DNA of 64,000 bases from Pseudocitrobacter vendiensis (GTDB lineage: Bacteria; Pseudomonadota; Gammaproteobacteria; Enterobacterales; Enterobacteriaceae): assembly GCF_943590815.1 (NCBI RefSeq), contig NZ_CALSBS010000004.1, forward strand, positions 1-64,000, read 5' to 3'. Below, piece after piece: positions 51,911 to 62,985 of the stretch. The notes below the pieces were generated by a model. The model saw nothing but the letters and a program-made list of their open reading frames with translations. It was not told the DNA's origin and did no database searches. Both the position numbers and the translations under genes were made by a program. Position 1 is the stretch's first letter; each line of letters begins with the position of its first letter.

Positions 51911-53317
51911 ATGAATAACAATAAGTTATCAGTCAGAGAGAAAATTGGTTATGGCATGGGAGACGCCGGATGCAACATCATCTTCGGCGCTATCATGCTG
52001 TTCGTTAACTACTTTTATACCGATATTTTTGGCCTCGCCCCGGCGTTGGTCGGCGTGCTGCTGCTTTCGGTACGCGTGATTGACGCTGTCACCGATCCCA
52101 TCATGGGCGCGCTGGCCGACCGTACCCGCAGTAAATATGGGCGATTTCGTCCATGGTTACTGTGGATAGCGTTCCCTTACGCGCTCTTCAGCGTGCTAAT
52201 GTTTACTACCCCGGACTGGGCCTACAGCAGCAAAGTTATCTATGCGTTTGTTACCTACTTCCTGCTGTCGATTACCTACACCGCCATCAACATTCCCTAT
52301 TGCTCCCTGGGTAGCGTCATCACCAATGACCCCAAAGAGCGCGTCGCCTGTCAATCTTATCGCTTCGTGCTGGTAGGTATCGCCACCTTGCTGCTCTCAT
52401 TGAGCCTGTTACCCATGGTCGACTGGTTTGGCGGTGGCGATAAAGCCAAAGGCTACCAAATGGCGATGACCGTGCTGGCGTTTATCGGTATGTGTATGTT
52501 CCTGTTCTGCTTCGCAAGCGTACGTGAGCGCGTGAAGCCCGCAGTGCAGACCAATGATGAACTGAAGCAAGACTTGAAAGATGTGTGGAAAAACGACCAG
52601 TGGGTGCGCATCCTGCTGCTGACGCTGTGCAACGTCTGCCCGGGCTTTATCCGTATGGCGGCGACCATGTATTACGTCACCTGGGTGATGGGCCAGAGCA
52701 CGCATTTCGCCACATTGTTTATCAGCCTCGGCGTGGTCGGCATGATGTTCGGCAGTATGCTGGCAAAAGTCCTGACCGACCGCTGGTGTAAGCTCAAGGT
52801 CTTCTTCTGGACGAACATCGCGCTGGCGATTTTCTCTATCGCCTTCTATTTCTTCGACCCGCGCGCCACGGTCATGATTGTCGTGCTCTACTTCTTGCTC
52901 AACATCCTGCATCAAATCCCCTCCCCGCTGCACTGGTCGCTGATGGCGGACGTCGATGACTACGGCGAGTGGAAAACCGGCAAACGTATCACCGGGATTA
53001 GCTTCTCCGGCAACCTCTTCTTCCTCAAGGTCGGGCTGGCGATTGCAGGCGCAATGGTGGGCTTCCTGCTCTCCTGGTATGGCTACGATGCCGGCGCGAA
53101 GCAGCAAAGCGAAACCACCCTCAACGGTATCATGCTGCTGTTTACTGTCATTCCAGGCGTCGGGTATCTGATTACCGCCGGGATCGTGCGGATGCTGAAG
53201 GTGGACCGTGAACTGATGAAGCAGATCCAGTCCGATTTAGAAAAGCGTCGTACGAACTATCGTGAACTGAACGAATATCATGAGTTGAAAACATCCGGAG
53301 ACGTAAGGAAAGCATAA
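51911..53317 (+). CDS. GPH-family sugar:cation symporter (YagG/XynP-like)
   Basis: A 468-aa, 12-segment transporter of the glycoside-pentoside-hexuronide family, related to MelB and YagG. The cation-site aspartates corresponding to MelB Asp55/Asp59 are visible as Asp58 and Asp62 in RVIDAVTDPIMG, followed by the loop ADRTRSKYGRFRPW. The glycosidase gene begins at the last base of its stop codon (TAATG), so the two are translationally coupled. The probable substrate is a pentose-containing di- or oligosaccharide (arabinoside or xyloside; inference). Confidence 0.88.
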   Translation: MNNNKLSVREKIGYGMGDAGCNIIFGAIMLFVNYFYTDIFGLAPALVGVLLLSVRVIDAVTDPIMGALADRTRSKYGRFRPWLLWIAFPYALFSVLMFTTPDWAYSSKVIYAFVTYFLLSITYTAINIPYCSLGSVITNDPKERVACQSYRFVLVGIATLLLSLSLLPMVDWFGGGDKAKGYQMAMTVLAFIGMCMFLFCFASVRERVKPAVQTNDELKQDLKDVWKNDQWVRILLLTLCNVCPGFIRMAATMYYVTWVMGQSTHFATLFISLGVVGMMFGSMLAKVLTDRWCKLKVFFWTNIALAIFSIAFYFFDPRATVMIVVLYFLLNILHQIPSPLHWSLMADVDDYGEWKTGKRITGISFSGNLFFLKVGLAIAGAMVGFLLSWYGYDAGAKQQSETTLNGIMLLFTVIPGVGYLITAGIVRMLKVDRELMKQIQSDLEKRRTNYRELNEYHELKTSGDVRKA

Positions 53318-54267
53318 TGAAAAACTGGCCCAATCCCTTTATTGAACAGCGCGCCGATCCCTTCATTTTGCATCATCAGGGAGAGTACTACTTTATCGCC
53401 TCAGTGCCGGAATATGACCGGCTGGAGATCCGCCGCGCCAGCACGCTTGAAGGGCTGCCCAGCGCGGATGCGGTTGTGGTCTGGCGTAAACCCGCAAGCG
53501 GACCGATGTGCGAACTTATCTGGGCGCCAGAACTGCATCACATAAAAGGTCAATGGGTGATTTACTTCGCCGCCGCATCAACGCAGGCGCTGGACTCTCT
53601 CGGTATGTTCCAGCACCGGATGTATGCACTGACCTGCGACGATGCGGATCCACTCAGCGGAGAATGGACTGAACGTGGCCAGGTGAAAACGCCGTTCGAT
53701 ACTTTCTGTCTGGATGCCACGACGTTTTATCATCAGGGAAAACAGTGGTATCTGTGGGCGCAAAAATCGCCAGATATTGCCGGGAACTCCAATATCTATC
53801 TGGCGGAACTGGAAAATCCGTGGACGCTAAAAGGCGAGCCGGTGATGCTCAGCAAACCAGAGTTTGACTGGGAGTGCCGGGGCTTTCTGGTCAATGAAGG
53901 GCCTGCGGTACTGGTGCATGGCGATAAACTCTTTATCAGCTACTCCGCCAGCGCCACCGATGAAAATTACTGCATGGGCCTGCTGTGGATTGATCTGAAT
54001 GCCGACATGACAAAGCCGGAAAACTGGCATAAATCACCGCAACCGGTGTTCACCACCAGCTATAAAAACCGCCAGTACGGGCCGGGGCACAACAGCTTTA
54101 CCCAAACGCCGGAAGGGGAAGATGTGCTGGTGTATCACGCGAGGAATTACACGGAGATTGAAGGCGACCCGTTATACGACCCGAATCGCCATACGCGGTT
54201 GAAACTGGTGCGCTGGCAGGAAGATGGCATGCCGGATTTCGGCGTGCCGCCAGTGGATACGATTTGA
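53317..54267 (+). CDS. Glycoside hydrolase family 43 protein
   Basis: A 316-aa five-bladed beta-propeller glycosidase of the GH43 type (arabinofuranosidase/xylosidase class). The base Asp14 is in QRADPFILH, the central Asp probably in FCLDATTFYHQG, and the acid Glu in LVNEGPAVL. There is no signal peptide, so it should act in the cytoplasm on sugars imported by the preceding symporter. The specificity cannot be set from sequence alone. The pair is an accessory cassette between aroP and ampE; K-12 has none here. Confidence 0.85.
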   Translation: MKNWPNPFIEQRADPFILHHQGEYYFIASVPEYDRLEIRRASTLEGLPSADAVVVWRKPASGPMCELIWAPELHHIKGQWVIYFAAASTQALDSLGMFQHRMYALTCDDADPLSGEWTERGQVKTPFDTFCLDATTFYHQGKQWYLWAQKSPDIAGNSNIYLAELENPWTLKGEPVMLSKPEFDWECRGFLVNEGPAVLVHGDKLFISYSASATDENYCMGLLWIDLNADMTKPENWHKSPQPVFTTSYKNRQYGPGHNSFTQTPEGEDVLVYHARNYTEIEGDPLYDPNRHTRLKLVRWQEDGMPDFGVPPVDTI

Positions 54268-54273
54268 GCTGGT

Positions 54274-54366
54274 GCCCGGTGACGCTAGCGCTTACCGGGC
54301 CTACAAGACACGCCAATCAGGCCATACCCGAGCCCCGTAGGCCGGATAAGCGTCAGCGCATCCGGC
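54274..54366. repeat. REP-type palindromes between the GH43 gene and ampE
   Basis: Two palindromic units (GTGCCCGGTGACGCTAGCGC type at 54274-54302, and GTAGGCCGGATAAGCGTCAGC type at 54337-54365) lie between converging genes. Confidence 0.82.
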
Positions 54367-54392
54367 AATACCCGCACCATCCGGCAAAACGC

Positions 54393-55247
54393 TTACACCA
54401 GCGTCCCATAAATGGTCAGCAGCGCCATAATCACCACCACCACAAACGAGGTTTTCTTCGCCATCGATACCGCCGCTTTTGGCGTCTCAACGCGGTCAAC
54501 GTGTGGCTCGCGCGCCAGCGAATACTGCGCCAGCTGCGTCAGGACCTGGTACTGGGAAGTATGGCGATCGCCCAGCGAAGCAAACCACGCGGGTAGCGCT
54601 TTCTCACCATGGCCAAGCAGCGCATAAACCACACCCACCAGCCGCACCGGAAGCCAGTCCACAATATGCAAAATGGCATCAATGCCAGACTGTAAACGGT
54701 GATGCGGCGTCTGATAACGCGCCAGCCAGGACTGCCACGCGCGCAGGAAAGAATACCCCATCAGCATCACCGGCCCCCACGGGCCGCCGACCACAAACCA
54801 GAACAGCGGCGCGAGATAAAAACGGTAGTTAATCCACAGCAGCGCATTTTGCAGCTCGCGCAGAAACTCGCGCTCATCGCATCCCGATGGCACGCCGTGA
54901 ATCATCGTCAGCTCGCAGGCCATCGCATCACGCGCGTGGCTATCATTAAGCGATGCCGCCTTCAGGTAAGCGTGATAGTGCAGCCGCACGCGCCCTGCCC
55001 CAATACACAGCAAGCCGAGTAAAATCCAGAACACCAGCAGCGGCACGTTAAACAGCAACCCGTCGAGCGCGCGCTGAATCAAAAATACCACTCCCATAGA
55101 CACTGCCGTCATCAGCAGTGTGGCAGCAAAGGAAAAGCGTTTGATACGTCGGAAGAGTACTTCCAGACGGTGGTCGAGTTGCCAGTGCTCGCCCAGCTTA
55201 AACAAACGCTCGGCAATCAGCACCAGCAACGTGGTAAACAGCGTCAT
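54393..55247 (-). CDS. ampE: Inner membrane protein AmpE
   Basis: A 284-aa membrane protein with about four hydrophobic segments. It is cotranscribed with ampD, whose end it overlaps by 4 bases. AmpE was linked to beta-lactamase induction as a sensory membrane protein, but its activity is not defined. The N-terminus [25 protein letters not shown] is family-typical. Confidence 0.93.
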   Translation of the reverse strand: MTLFTTLLVLIAERLFKLGEHWQLDHRLEVLFRRIKRFSFAATLLMTAVSMGVVFLIQRALDGLLFNVPLLVFWILLGLLCIGAGRVRLHYHAYLKAASLNDSHARDAMACELTMIHGVPSGCDEREFLRELQNALLWINYRFYLAPLFWFVVGGPWGPVMLMGYSFLRAWQSWLARYQTPHHRLQSGIDAILHIVDWLPVRLVGVVYALLGHGEKALPAWFASLGDRHTSQYQVLTQLAQYSLAREPHVDRVETPKAAVSMAKKTSFVVVVIMALLTIYGTLV

Positions 55248-55807
55248 GTCATCTCCTTATCTGACGAAGGGGTGACCAGTGCGCGAAAGCGAGACCAGTC
55301 AAACGCCGGGCCCGGATCGGTTTTGCGCACGGGCGCGATATCACAGTGTCCTGTCATATTATCGGCGATAGCCGGATAAATCGTTATCAACAATCGGGTT
55401 AGTGCCGCCAGTTGCTGATACTGTGCATCGGTGTAGGCCAGCGTATCGGTGCCTTCCAGCTCAACGCCAATCGAAAAATCATTGCAGCGCTCGCGGCCCT
55501 GATATTCAGAGACGCCCGCGTGCCAGGCACGCTTATCGAAAGGAACATACTGCACAATTTCCCCATCGCGGCGAATCAGACAATGGGCAGAAACGCGCAG
55601 ATGAGAAATCTCAGCGAAAAAAGGATGGGCGTTCGGGTCGAGCGTGCCGGTAAACAGCGCATCTATCCATGGGCCGCCAAATTCGCCTGGGGGTAAACTG
55701 ATATTATGAACAACCAGCAATGACGGGGTTTCATCGTCCGGGCGGCAGTCAAAGTGTGGCGACGGTACATGACGCGCGCCCACCAGCCATCCCTCATCTA
55801 ACAACAT
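55244..55807 (-). CDS. ampD: 1,6-anhydro-N-acetylmuramyl-L-alanine amidase
   Basis: A 187-aa cytoplasmic zinc amidase of peptidoglycan recycling, which removes stem peptides from anhydromuropeptides and so keeps AmpR-controlled ampC off. Zinc ligands are His34 (LVVHNISL) and the His and Asp in [19 protein letters not shown]. The gene looks intact, with no sign of a derepressing mutation. No ampC or ampR is in the window. Confidence 0.95.
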   Translation of the reverse strand: MLLDEGWLVGARHVPSPHFDCRPDDETPSLLVVHNISLPPGEFGGPWIDALFTGTLDPNAHPFFAEISHLRVSAHCLIRRDGEIVQYVPFDKRAWHAGVSEYQGRERCNDFSIGVELEGTDTLAYTDAQYQQLAALTRLLITIYPAIADNMTGHCDIAPVRKTDPGPAFDWSRFRALVTPSSDKEMT

Positions 55808-55834
55808 GCTGGATCTCCTTATGTGTGGTGCTGA

Positions 55835-56788
<954 letters not shown>

Positions 56789-56989
56789 TTCCCGCAATCC
56801 GGCCTGCACTTTCTGCAGGCCGAATCAGCCCATACCATCCGGCAATTTTCCGTACCCGCTTCCATTTTCAATGTTGTCTTCTGTAACGCAGAAAAACTCT
56901 CTGGAACGCGCTTTCCTGAATCTCTTTTTGCCTCTCGCGCCCGCTTTACGCCCCTGACACACTCCCGCCATCTCAACCAGGAGTGCATT

Positions 56990-57427
56990 ATGGAAAAACA
57001 AAAAGGATTTACCCTTATCGAGTTGATGGTCGTAATCGGCATCATCGCCATCTTAAGCGCCATTGGAATCCCGGCGTATCAAAACTACTTGCGCAAAGCC
57101 GCGCTCACCGACATGTTGCAAACCTTCGTCCCCTATCGAACGGCCATTGAATTGTGCGCCCTCGACCACGGCGGGCTGAACAGCTGCGATGGCGGCAGCA
57201 ACGGCATTCCCTCGCCCACCACCACGCGTTATGTCTCTGGCATGAATATCGCCAAAGGTGTGGTCGTGCTCACCGGCCAGGAGAGTTTGAACGGCCTGTC
57301 GGTCACCATGACGCCGGGCTGGGATAACGCCAACGGCGTGACCGGCTGGACGCGCGTTTGCGATATCCAGAGCGACAGCGCCCTGCAACAAGCCTGTGAA
57401 GATGTCTTCCGCTTCGATGCGCAGTAA
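56990..57427 (+). CDS. ppdD: Type IV prepilin PpdD
   Basis: A 145-aa type IV major pilin precursor. A short leader, MEKQKG, is cut before Phe7 (FTLIELMVVIGIIAILSAIG), with Glu5 of the mature protein in place. Cysteine pairs at ELCAL/NSCDGG and RVCDI/QACED probably form disulfides. It is first of ppdD-hofB-hofC; the prepilin peptidase is encoded elsewhere. The 200 bases upstream hold its promoter, but I cannot assign a CRP-S site with confidence. Confidence 0.95.
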   Translation: MEKQKGFTLIELMVVIGIIAILSAIGIPAYQNYLRKAALTDMLQTFVPYRTAIELCALDHGGLNSCDGGSNGIPSPTTTRYVSGMNIAKGVVVLTGQESLNGLSVTMTPGWDNANGVTGWTRVCDIQSDSALQQACEDVFRFDAQ

Positions 57428-57440
57428 CCCGGAGGCCGTG

Positions 57441-58826
57441 ATGAATCAGGAACAGCTACTTGCACTGTGCAAAAAACATCACGCCCTGTTGCTTGGCAAC
57501 GATCAGAGCGTGTTAAGCATCGCCGTTGTCGGCGCGCCGTCGGATGAACTGATGGATGCGCTGCGTTTTGCAACACAAAAACGCGTTGATATCGAGTGCT
57601 GGAGCCAGGAGAGGATGGATAAACATCTACAGCTCACGGCAACCGCCTGCCAACCCGCCGCCAATGACGACTCTCGCAGCGCGGTTGATCTGCTGAACCG
57701 CTCGCTGGAGCAGGCGTTGCTACAGCGGGCATCAGATATCCATTTTGAACCCGATGCGCATCACCTGCGTCTCAGGCTACGCGTAGACGGCGTACTCCAT
57801 GTTTTTTCTACGCTACCGCTTTCGCTGGCGGCAACGCTCACCGCACGTTTAAAGGTACTGGGTAATCTCGATATTGCCGAACGTCGCATACCGCAGGATG
57901 GTCAATTTACCGTGGAGATCGCCGGCCAGTCCGTCTCTTTTCGTATCGCGACGCTGCCGTGTCGTTACGGTGAAAAGGTGGTTCTGCGCCTGTTGCACAA
58001 CGTTGAGCAGGCGCTGGATATCACTCAACTCGGCATGAACGACGATCAACTGGCGCTGTTTGGCGATGCGCTCAATCAACCTCAGGGGCTGATCCTTGTG
58101 ACCGGGCCGACGGGCAGCGGTAAAACCGTAACGCTGTATAGCGCCCTGCAACGCCGTAATCACAGCGACGTTAATATTTGCAGCGTGGAAGACCCGATTG
58201 AAATTCCCATCGAAGGGCTGAATCAAACGCAAATCAACCCGCGCGCCGGACTGACGTTTCAGAGCGTTCTGCGCGCCCTGCTGCGGCAGGACCCGGATAT
58301 TGTGATGGTTGGTGAGATTCGCGATGGCGAAACAGCAGAAATTGCCATCAAAGCCGCGCAAACCGGACACCTGGTGCTCTCTACGCTGCACACCAACTCA
58401 ACCGTTGAAACGCTGGTGCGCCTGGAACAAATGGGCGTGGCGCGCTGGATGATCTCATCGGCGCTCCAGCTTGTCGTCGCCCAGCGGCTGGTGCGTAAGC
58501 TGTGCCCGCACTGCCGGGAGAAAAACGGCATGGAAGCGCCACTGCCACAATCGCTCTGGCCCCGTGCATTGCCACACTGGCTGGCAGCAGGTTGCCAGCA
58601 TTGCTATCACGGTTATCTTGGTCGGGCGGCGATCTTCGAGATCCTGCCACTTAACAACGATCTCCGCCACGCCATTGCCGCCGGTCGCGGGACCGTAGAA
58701 CTGGTGCAGAAAGCGCGTCTGGCGGGAATGACTACCCTGTTTGAGAACGGCTGTATGGCCGTGGAACGCGGGCTTACCACGCAGGAAGAGTTACTGCGCG
58801 TGATGGGGCTTGCGCATGGCGACTAA
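57441..58826 (+). CDS. hofB: Type IV pilus assembly ATPase HofB
   Basis: A 461-aa PilB/GspE-family extension ATPase. Walker A is GPTGSGKTVTL, followed by the Asp box, the Walker B region (DPDIVMVGEIRD) and the His box (TGHLVLSTLHTNS). The tetracysteine zinc motif (LCPHCREK ... CQHCYHG) is complete. Codons are open to 57396, inside ppdD; the ATG at 57441 follows GGAGG. It ends 11 bases inside hofC. Confidence 0.94.
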   Translation: MNQEQLLALCKKHHALLLGNDQSVLSIAVVGAPSDELMDALRFATQKRVDIECWSQERMDKHLQLTATACQPAANDDSRSAVDLLNRSLEQALLQRASDIHFEPDAHHLRLRLRVDGVLHVFSTLPLSLAATLTARLKVLGNLDIAERRIPQDGQFTVEIAGQSVSFRIATLPCRYGEKVVLRLLHNVEQALDITQLGMNDDQLALFGDALNQPQGLILVTGPTGSGKTVTLYSALQRRNHSDVNICSVEDPIEIPIEGLNQTQINPRAGLTFQSVLRALLRQDPDIVMVGEIRDGETAEIAIKAAQTGHLVLSTLHTNSTVETLVRLEQMGVARWMISSALQLVVAQRLVRKLCPHCREKNGMEAPLPQSLWPRALPHWLAAGCQHCYHGYLGRAAIFEILPLNNDLRHAIAAGRGTVELVQKARLAGMTTLFENGCMAVERGLTTQEELLRVMGLAHGD

Positions 58827-60018
58827 TCAACTCTGGCGCTGGCGCGGCCTGACGCTTCACGCCGAAGAACGGCACGGCACGCTATGGGCACTTAATCGTC
58901 CGGAAGCGCTGATGTCCTTGCAGCAGCAGGGCATCACCGCCCTGTCGCTACGCTGCTGTACCGTCAGGGCCGCCTACTGGCATTCAAACTGGCGCTGCGA
59001 AATTATCGAACAGTTGGCGACACTGCTGCATGCCGGGCTCACGCTCTCGGATGGGCTGGAGATGCTTGCTAGCCAGCATCCTGTTCCACAGTGGCAGGCG
59101 CTGCTCGCCACGCTCTCTCAACGGCTGGCGGAAGGCGTTTCGCTTTCCGACTCGTTGCGACAGTGGCCGGAAGCCTTTCCGCCGCTCTATCTGGCGATGA
59201 TTCGCACCGGGGAGGTAACGGGCAAGCTGGATATCTGCTGCCGCGCACTGGCACAACAGCAAAAAGCGCAGCAGGCTATGATGCAGAAAGTGAAAAAAGC
59301 GCTGCGCTATCCGTGCATCATTTTGCTGCTGGCTATCGCGGTGGTAGTGGCAATGCTGGGTTTTGTGCTGCCCGAATTCACGGCAATTTACCGCACCTTT
59401 AATACGCCGCTGCCCCTGCTCACGCAGGTCGTGATGAACATGGCGGATGCCGTGAAATTGCATTACGGGCTGATTGCGCTGTTCCTGACGCTACCTGTTC
59501 TTCCCGGAATATTGCTGAAAAAAAATCCGCGCTGGCAGCGGCTTCAGGCTCGGGTAGCACTGTCACTGCCGGTGATGGGCACTCTTGTTCGCGGGCAAAT
59601 GCTGAGCCACATTTTTACCGTGCTTTCACTGACGCAAAGCGCAGGCATCGCCTTCCTGCAGGGGCTGGAAACCGTCGAGGAAACCTTCGCTCAGCCGTTC
59701 TGGCGGGAAGTCATTAGCAGGCTTCATCATGACATTTCGCAGGGAAGCCCCATCTGGCAGGCGATGGAAAATGGCCAGGTTTTCACGCCGCTGTGTATTC
59801 AACTGGTACGAACCGGGGAAGCGTCCGGCGCGCTGGACCAGATGCTGCAAAATCTGGCGGGCTACCACAGTGAGAAGACGCACCAGTTGGCGGAAAATCT
59901 GACATCACTGCTGGAACCCATGTTACTGGTGGTGACAGGCGTCATCATCGGCACGCTGGTTGTCGCGATGTATCTGCCGATATTTCATTTGGGGGATGCA
60001 ATTAGCGGAGCGGGATAA
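58816..60018 (+). CDS. hofC: Type IV pilus platform protein HofC
   Basis: A 400-aa PilC/GspF-family inner membrane protein with two GspF repeat domains (near 60-185 and 260-385) and three membrane segments, the last at LLVVTGVIIGTLVVAMYLP. The start ATG lies inside the end of hofB. A TTG at 58810 is a less likely start. Sequence identity to the E. coli protein looks clearly lower than for neighbouring housekeeping genes. Confidence 0.93.
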   Translation: MATNQLWRWRGLTLHAEERHGTLWALNRPEALMSLQQQGITALSLRCCTVRAAYWHSNWRCEIIEQLATLLHAGLTLSDGLEMLASQHPVPQWQALLATLSQRLAEGVSLSDSLRQWPEAFPPLYLAMIRTGEVTGKLDICCRALAQQQKAQQAMMQKVKKALRYPCIILLLAIAVVVAMLGFVLPEFTAIYRTFNTPLPLLTQVVMNMADAVKLHYGLIALFLTLPVLPGILLKKNPRWQRLQARVALSLPVMGTLVRGQMLSHIFTVLSLTQSAGIAFLQGLETVEETFAQPFWREVISRLHHDISQGSPIWQAMENGQVFTPLCIQLVRTGEASGALDQMLQNLAGYHSEKTHQLAENLTSLLEPMLLVVTGVIIGTLVVAMYLPIFHLGDAISGAG

Positions 60019-60043
60019 GCGCTGGCGCAGGAAGCGCCAGCGC
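60019..60043. terminator. GC-rich hairpin between hofC and guaC
   Basis: A perfect 10-bp stem, GCGCTGGCGC with GCGCCAGCGC, and a 5-base loop lie between converging genes, directly after the hofC stop and 6 bases after the guaC stop. U tracts are short. Confidence 0.65.
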
Positions 60044-60049
60044 GAAACA

Positions 60050-61093
60050 TTACAGGCTGTTGAACACGCGGTTCTCTTGTTCCTGCACGCGGATAAAGGT
60101 GGTGCGTTTGGTCAGTTCTTTCAGGCGAGAAGCACCGACGTAGGTGCACGCTGAACGCAGGCCGCCAAGGATGTCGCGCGCGGTGTTATCTACCGGGCCA
60201 CGCAGCGGCAGCTTAACGGTTTTCCCTTCTGCTGCGCGATACTGAGCAACGCCGCCAACGTGACGATTCATCGCAGATTCAGAGCTCATGCCGTAGAAGA
60301 GCATGAATTTTTCACCGTTCTCTTCAACCACAGTGCCGCCGCTCTCTTCGTGGCCTGCCAGCATGCCACCGAGCATCACGAAGTCTGCGCCGCCGCCAAA
60401 GGCTTTCGCCACATCGCCAGGAACCGTACAACCGCCATCGCTGACGATTTGACCGCCCAGGCCGTGCGCGGCATCAGCACACTCAATCACAGCGGAAAGC
60501 TGCGGATAACCGACACCGGTTTTTACACGCGTGGTGCAAACGGAACCCGGGCCAATGCCCACTTTTACGATATCCGCACCGGAAAGAATCAGCTCTTCGC
60601 ACATCTCGCCGGTTACCACGTTACCCGCGCAGATAGTTTTGGTCGGCCAGGCCTGACGTGCTTTCGCCACGAACTGAACGAAGTGCTCAGAGTAGCCGTT
60701 TGCGACGTCGATGCACACGAAGTTCAGCATCGGGTGCAGCGCCAGAATCTGTTTGGTTTTCTCGAAATCGGCGTCAGAGGTACCAGTCGACACCATCACG
60801 TGTTTCAGAACCTCTTCAGATTCGTTCTGAGCGAAAACTTTCCAGTCTTCAACGGTATAGTGTTTATGCACTGCTGTCAGAATATCGAAAGACGCCAGCG
60901 CTTTTGCCATTGCGAAGGTCCCCACGGAATCCATATTCGCGGCGATAACCGGCACACCGGACCAGCGTTGGCCAGAATGTTTAAAGGTGAATTCGCGTTC
61001 CAGTTCAACATCGGAACGGCTTTTAAGAGTAGAGCGTTTAGGGCGGATAAGAACGTCTTTGAAACCTAACTTCAGATCTTCTTCGATACGCAT
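60050..61093 (-). CDS. guaC: GMP reductase
   Basis: A 347-aa IMPDH-family TIM-barrel enzyme that converts GMP to IMP with NADPH. The catalytic Cys186 is in [17 protein letters not shown]. Unlike IMP dehydrogenase it has no CBS domains. It converges on the pilus genes and is divergent from coaE. Confidence 0.96.
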   Translation of the reverse strand: MRIEEDLKLGFKDVLIRPKRSTLKSRSDVELEREFTFKHSGQRWSGVPVIAANMDSVGTFAMAKALASFDILTAVHKHYTVEDWKVFAQNESEEVLKHVMVSTGTSDADFEKTKQILALHPMLNFVCIDVANGYSEHFVQFVAKARQAWPTKTICAGNVVTGEMCEELILSGADIVKVGIGPGSVCTTRVKTGVGYPQLSAVIECADAAHGLGGQIVSDGGCTVPGDVAKAFGGGADFVMLGGMLAGHEESGGTVVEENGEKFMLFYGMSSESAMNRHVGGVAQYRAAEGKTVKLPLRGPVDNTARDILGGLRSACTYVGASRLKELTKRTTFIRVQEQENRVFNSL

Positions 61094-61281
61094 GTGCGGA
61101 TTCCTGGGGTTAATGGCATTAATTATAAGAGCACAACTCCAGTAACGTTATCATACGCACTAATCAGGGCTTCGCAAGACTGCGATTTTCACTTTTTTTA
61201 CGCTACAATCCTATAAATTTACCATTAGTTCGGTGAACATGAGCGCACGCAAACAGGCGCTGAAGTGTTTTGTTTTTAACC

Positions 61282-61302
61282 AATTGATTTATCTAATCAA
61301 TT
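61282..61302. other. AT-rich dyad upstream of coaE
   Basis: An 8-bp inverted repeat, AATTGATT with AATCAATT, around a TATCT centre, 19 bases before the coaE ATG. It could be an operator or a leader hairpin. No regulator can be named from sequence. Confidence 0.45.
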
Positions 61303-61321
61303 CTTATCAGGATTCACAGGA

Positions 61322-61942
61322 ATGGCATATACCGTAGCGTTAACGGGTGGCATTGGCAGTGGCAAAAGTACCGTCGCTGATGCATTTTCTCACCTGGGAA
61401 TTAACGTTATTGATGCCGATATCCTCGCCCGTCAGGTTGTCGAACCGGGAACCCCGGCTTTACATGCTATTGTGGAACACTTTGGCCCTCAAACCCTGAC
61501 GCCGGATGGCGCTCTTAATCGCCGCGTGTTACGCGAACGCATTTTCGCAAACCCTGATGAAAAAGCCTGGCTTAACGCCTTGCTTCACCCGCTTATTCAG
61601 CGCGAAACCCAGCAACAAATGCGGCAGGCCACTTCGCCGTACGTTCTGTGGGTGGTCCCCCTGCTGGTGGAAAACAATCTCGCCTCTCGCGCCGATCGCG
61701 TGCTGGTGGTGGATGTTACACGCGATACGCAAATTCTTCGTACCATGCAGCGCGACCGCGTGTCGCGAGAGCATGCTGAGCACATACTTGCCGCCCAGGC
61801 GACGCGCGAACAGCGGCTTGCGGTGGCTGATGACGTCATTGATAACAACGGCACACCAGAAGCGATTACTTCGGATGTTGCCCGCCTTCACGCACGCTAT
61901 CTTGAACTCGCGGCGCAGGCTGTATCACAGGAAAAACCTTAA
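61322..61942 (+). CDS. coaE: Dephospho-CoA kinase
   Basis: A 206-aa P-loop kinase, the last step of CoA synthesis. Walker A is [11 protein letters not shown] at residues 7-17, followed by [13 protein letters not shown] and the RDR-type lid ([11 protein letters not shown]). It overlaps zapD by one base (TAATG). It ends the pathway that the PanB, PanC and PanD enzymes of this window begin. Confidence 0.96.
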   Translation: MAYTVALTGGIGSGKSTVADAFSHLGINVIDADILARQVVEPGTPALHAIVEHFGPQTLTPDGALNRRVLRERIFANPDEKAWLNALLHPLIQRETQQQMRQATSPYVLWVVPLLVENNLASRADRVLVVDVTRDTQILRTMQRDRVSREHAEHILAAQATREQRLAVADDVIDNNGTPEAITSDVARLHARYLELAAQAVSQEKP

Positions 61943-62685
61943 TGCACACCCACATCCTTTTTGAGCACCCCCTGAACGAAAAAATGCGTACCTGGCTGCG
62001 TATTGAATTTCTCAACCAGCAGCTTCGCACTCAGCTGCCCATCACGGATCACGCCAGCGCATTACACTTTTTTCGTAATTTAGGGGATTTACTCGATGTG
62101 TTTGAACGTGGCGATGTTCGCACTGAGATGCTCAAAGAGCTGGAACGGCAACAACGTAAATTGCAGGCCTGGAATGAAGTGCCGGGCGTTGACCAGGGTC
62201 GCATTGACGCGGTGCGTCAGCAACTGAAAAACAGCGGCAGCATTCTGATGGCCGCGCCACGCATCGGTCAGTTTCTGCGCGAAGATCGCCTGATTGCCCT
62301 TGTGCGTCAGCGTTTAAGTATTCCCGGCGGCTGTTGCAGTTTCGATCTGCCGACGCTGCATATGTGGTTGCATGCGCCACAACAGCAGCGCGATGCGCAG
62401 GTAGAAATCTGGCTTGCCAGCCTCGAGCCGCTGAATCAGGCGCTGGATCTGATCCTCGATTTGATTCGTAACTCCGCGCCTTTCCGCAAGCAGACCAGCC
62501 TGAACGGTTTCTACCAGGATAACGGCGAAGATGCCGATCTGCTGCGCTTACAGCTGGATCTCTCCTCGCAGCTTTACCCGCAAATTTCCGGGCATAAAAG
62601 CCGCTTTGCCATCCGCTTTGTGCCGCTGGACAGCGAGAATGGCGTCATTCCTGAACGTCTGGATTTCGAACTGGCTTGTTGCTAA
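61942..62685 (+). CDS. zapD: Cell division protein ZapD
   Basis: A 247-aa FtsZ-binding protein that cross-links and stabilises the Z ring. The N-terminus [23 protein letters not shown] and the region around [23 protein letters not shown] are family-typical. It lies in a coupled coaE-zapD-yacG operon, with yacG starting 9 bases later. Confidence 0.95.
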   Translation: MHTHILFEHPLNEKMRTWLRIEFLNQQLRTQLPITDHASALHFFRNLGDLLDVFERGDVRTEMLKELERQQRKLQAWNEVPGVDQGRIDAVRQQLKNSGSILMAAPRIGQFLREDRLIALVRQRLSIPGGCCSFDLPTLHMWLHAPQQQRDAQVEIWLASLEPLNQALDLILDLIRNSAPFRKQTSLNGFYQDNGEDADLLRLQLDLSSQLYPQISGHKSRFAIRFVPLDSENGVIPERLDFELACC

Positions 62686-62694
62686 GGAGACACT

Positions 62695-62889
62695 ATGTCT
62701 GAAGAAACTATCGTGAACTGCCCCACCTGCCAGAAGCCGGTCGTCTGGGGCGAACAAAGCCCGTACCGTCCGTTTTGCTCTAAACGCTGCCAGTTGATTG
62801 ATTTAGGTGAATGGGCGGCAGAAGAGAAGCGTATTCCGAGCGCGGGAGATTTATCCGATAGCGACGACTGGAGTGAAACCCCGCAGTAA
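62695..62889 (+). CDS. yacG: DNA gyrase inhibitor YacG
   Basis: A 64-aa zinc protein that binds GyrB and inhibits gyrase in E. coli. The four zinc cysteines are in CPTC (near 9-12) and CSKRC (near 28-32), followed by an acidic tail. CTAAGGAG precedes the ATG. Confidence 0.95.
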   Translation: MSEETIVNCPTCQKPVVWGEQSPYRPFCSKRCQLIDLGEWAAEEKRIPSAGDLSDSDDWSETPQ

Positions 62890-62904
62890 TTCTGCGCACT
62901 TAAC

Positions 62905-62985
62905 TGTAGGTCGGATAAGGCGCTTGCGCCGCATCCGACACTTAACGCGCACAATGCCTGATGCGCTTCGCTTATCAGGCCTACA
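62905..62985. repeat. REP-type palindromes between yacG and mutT
   Basis: Two units (GTAGGTCGGATAAGGCGC type at 62905-62939, and ATGCCTGATGCGCTTCGC type at 62955-62985). The second runs into the end of mutT and contains its stop codon. Confidence 0.85.
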
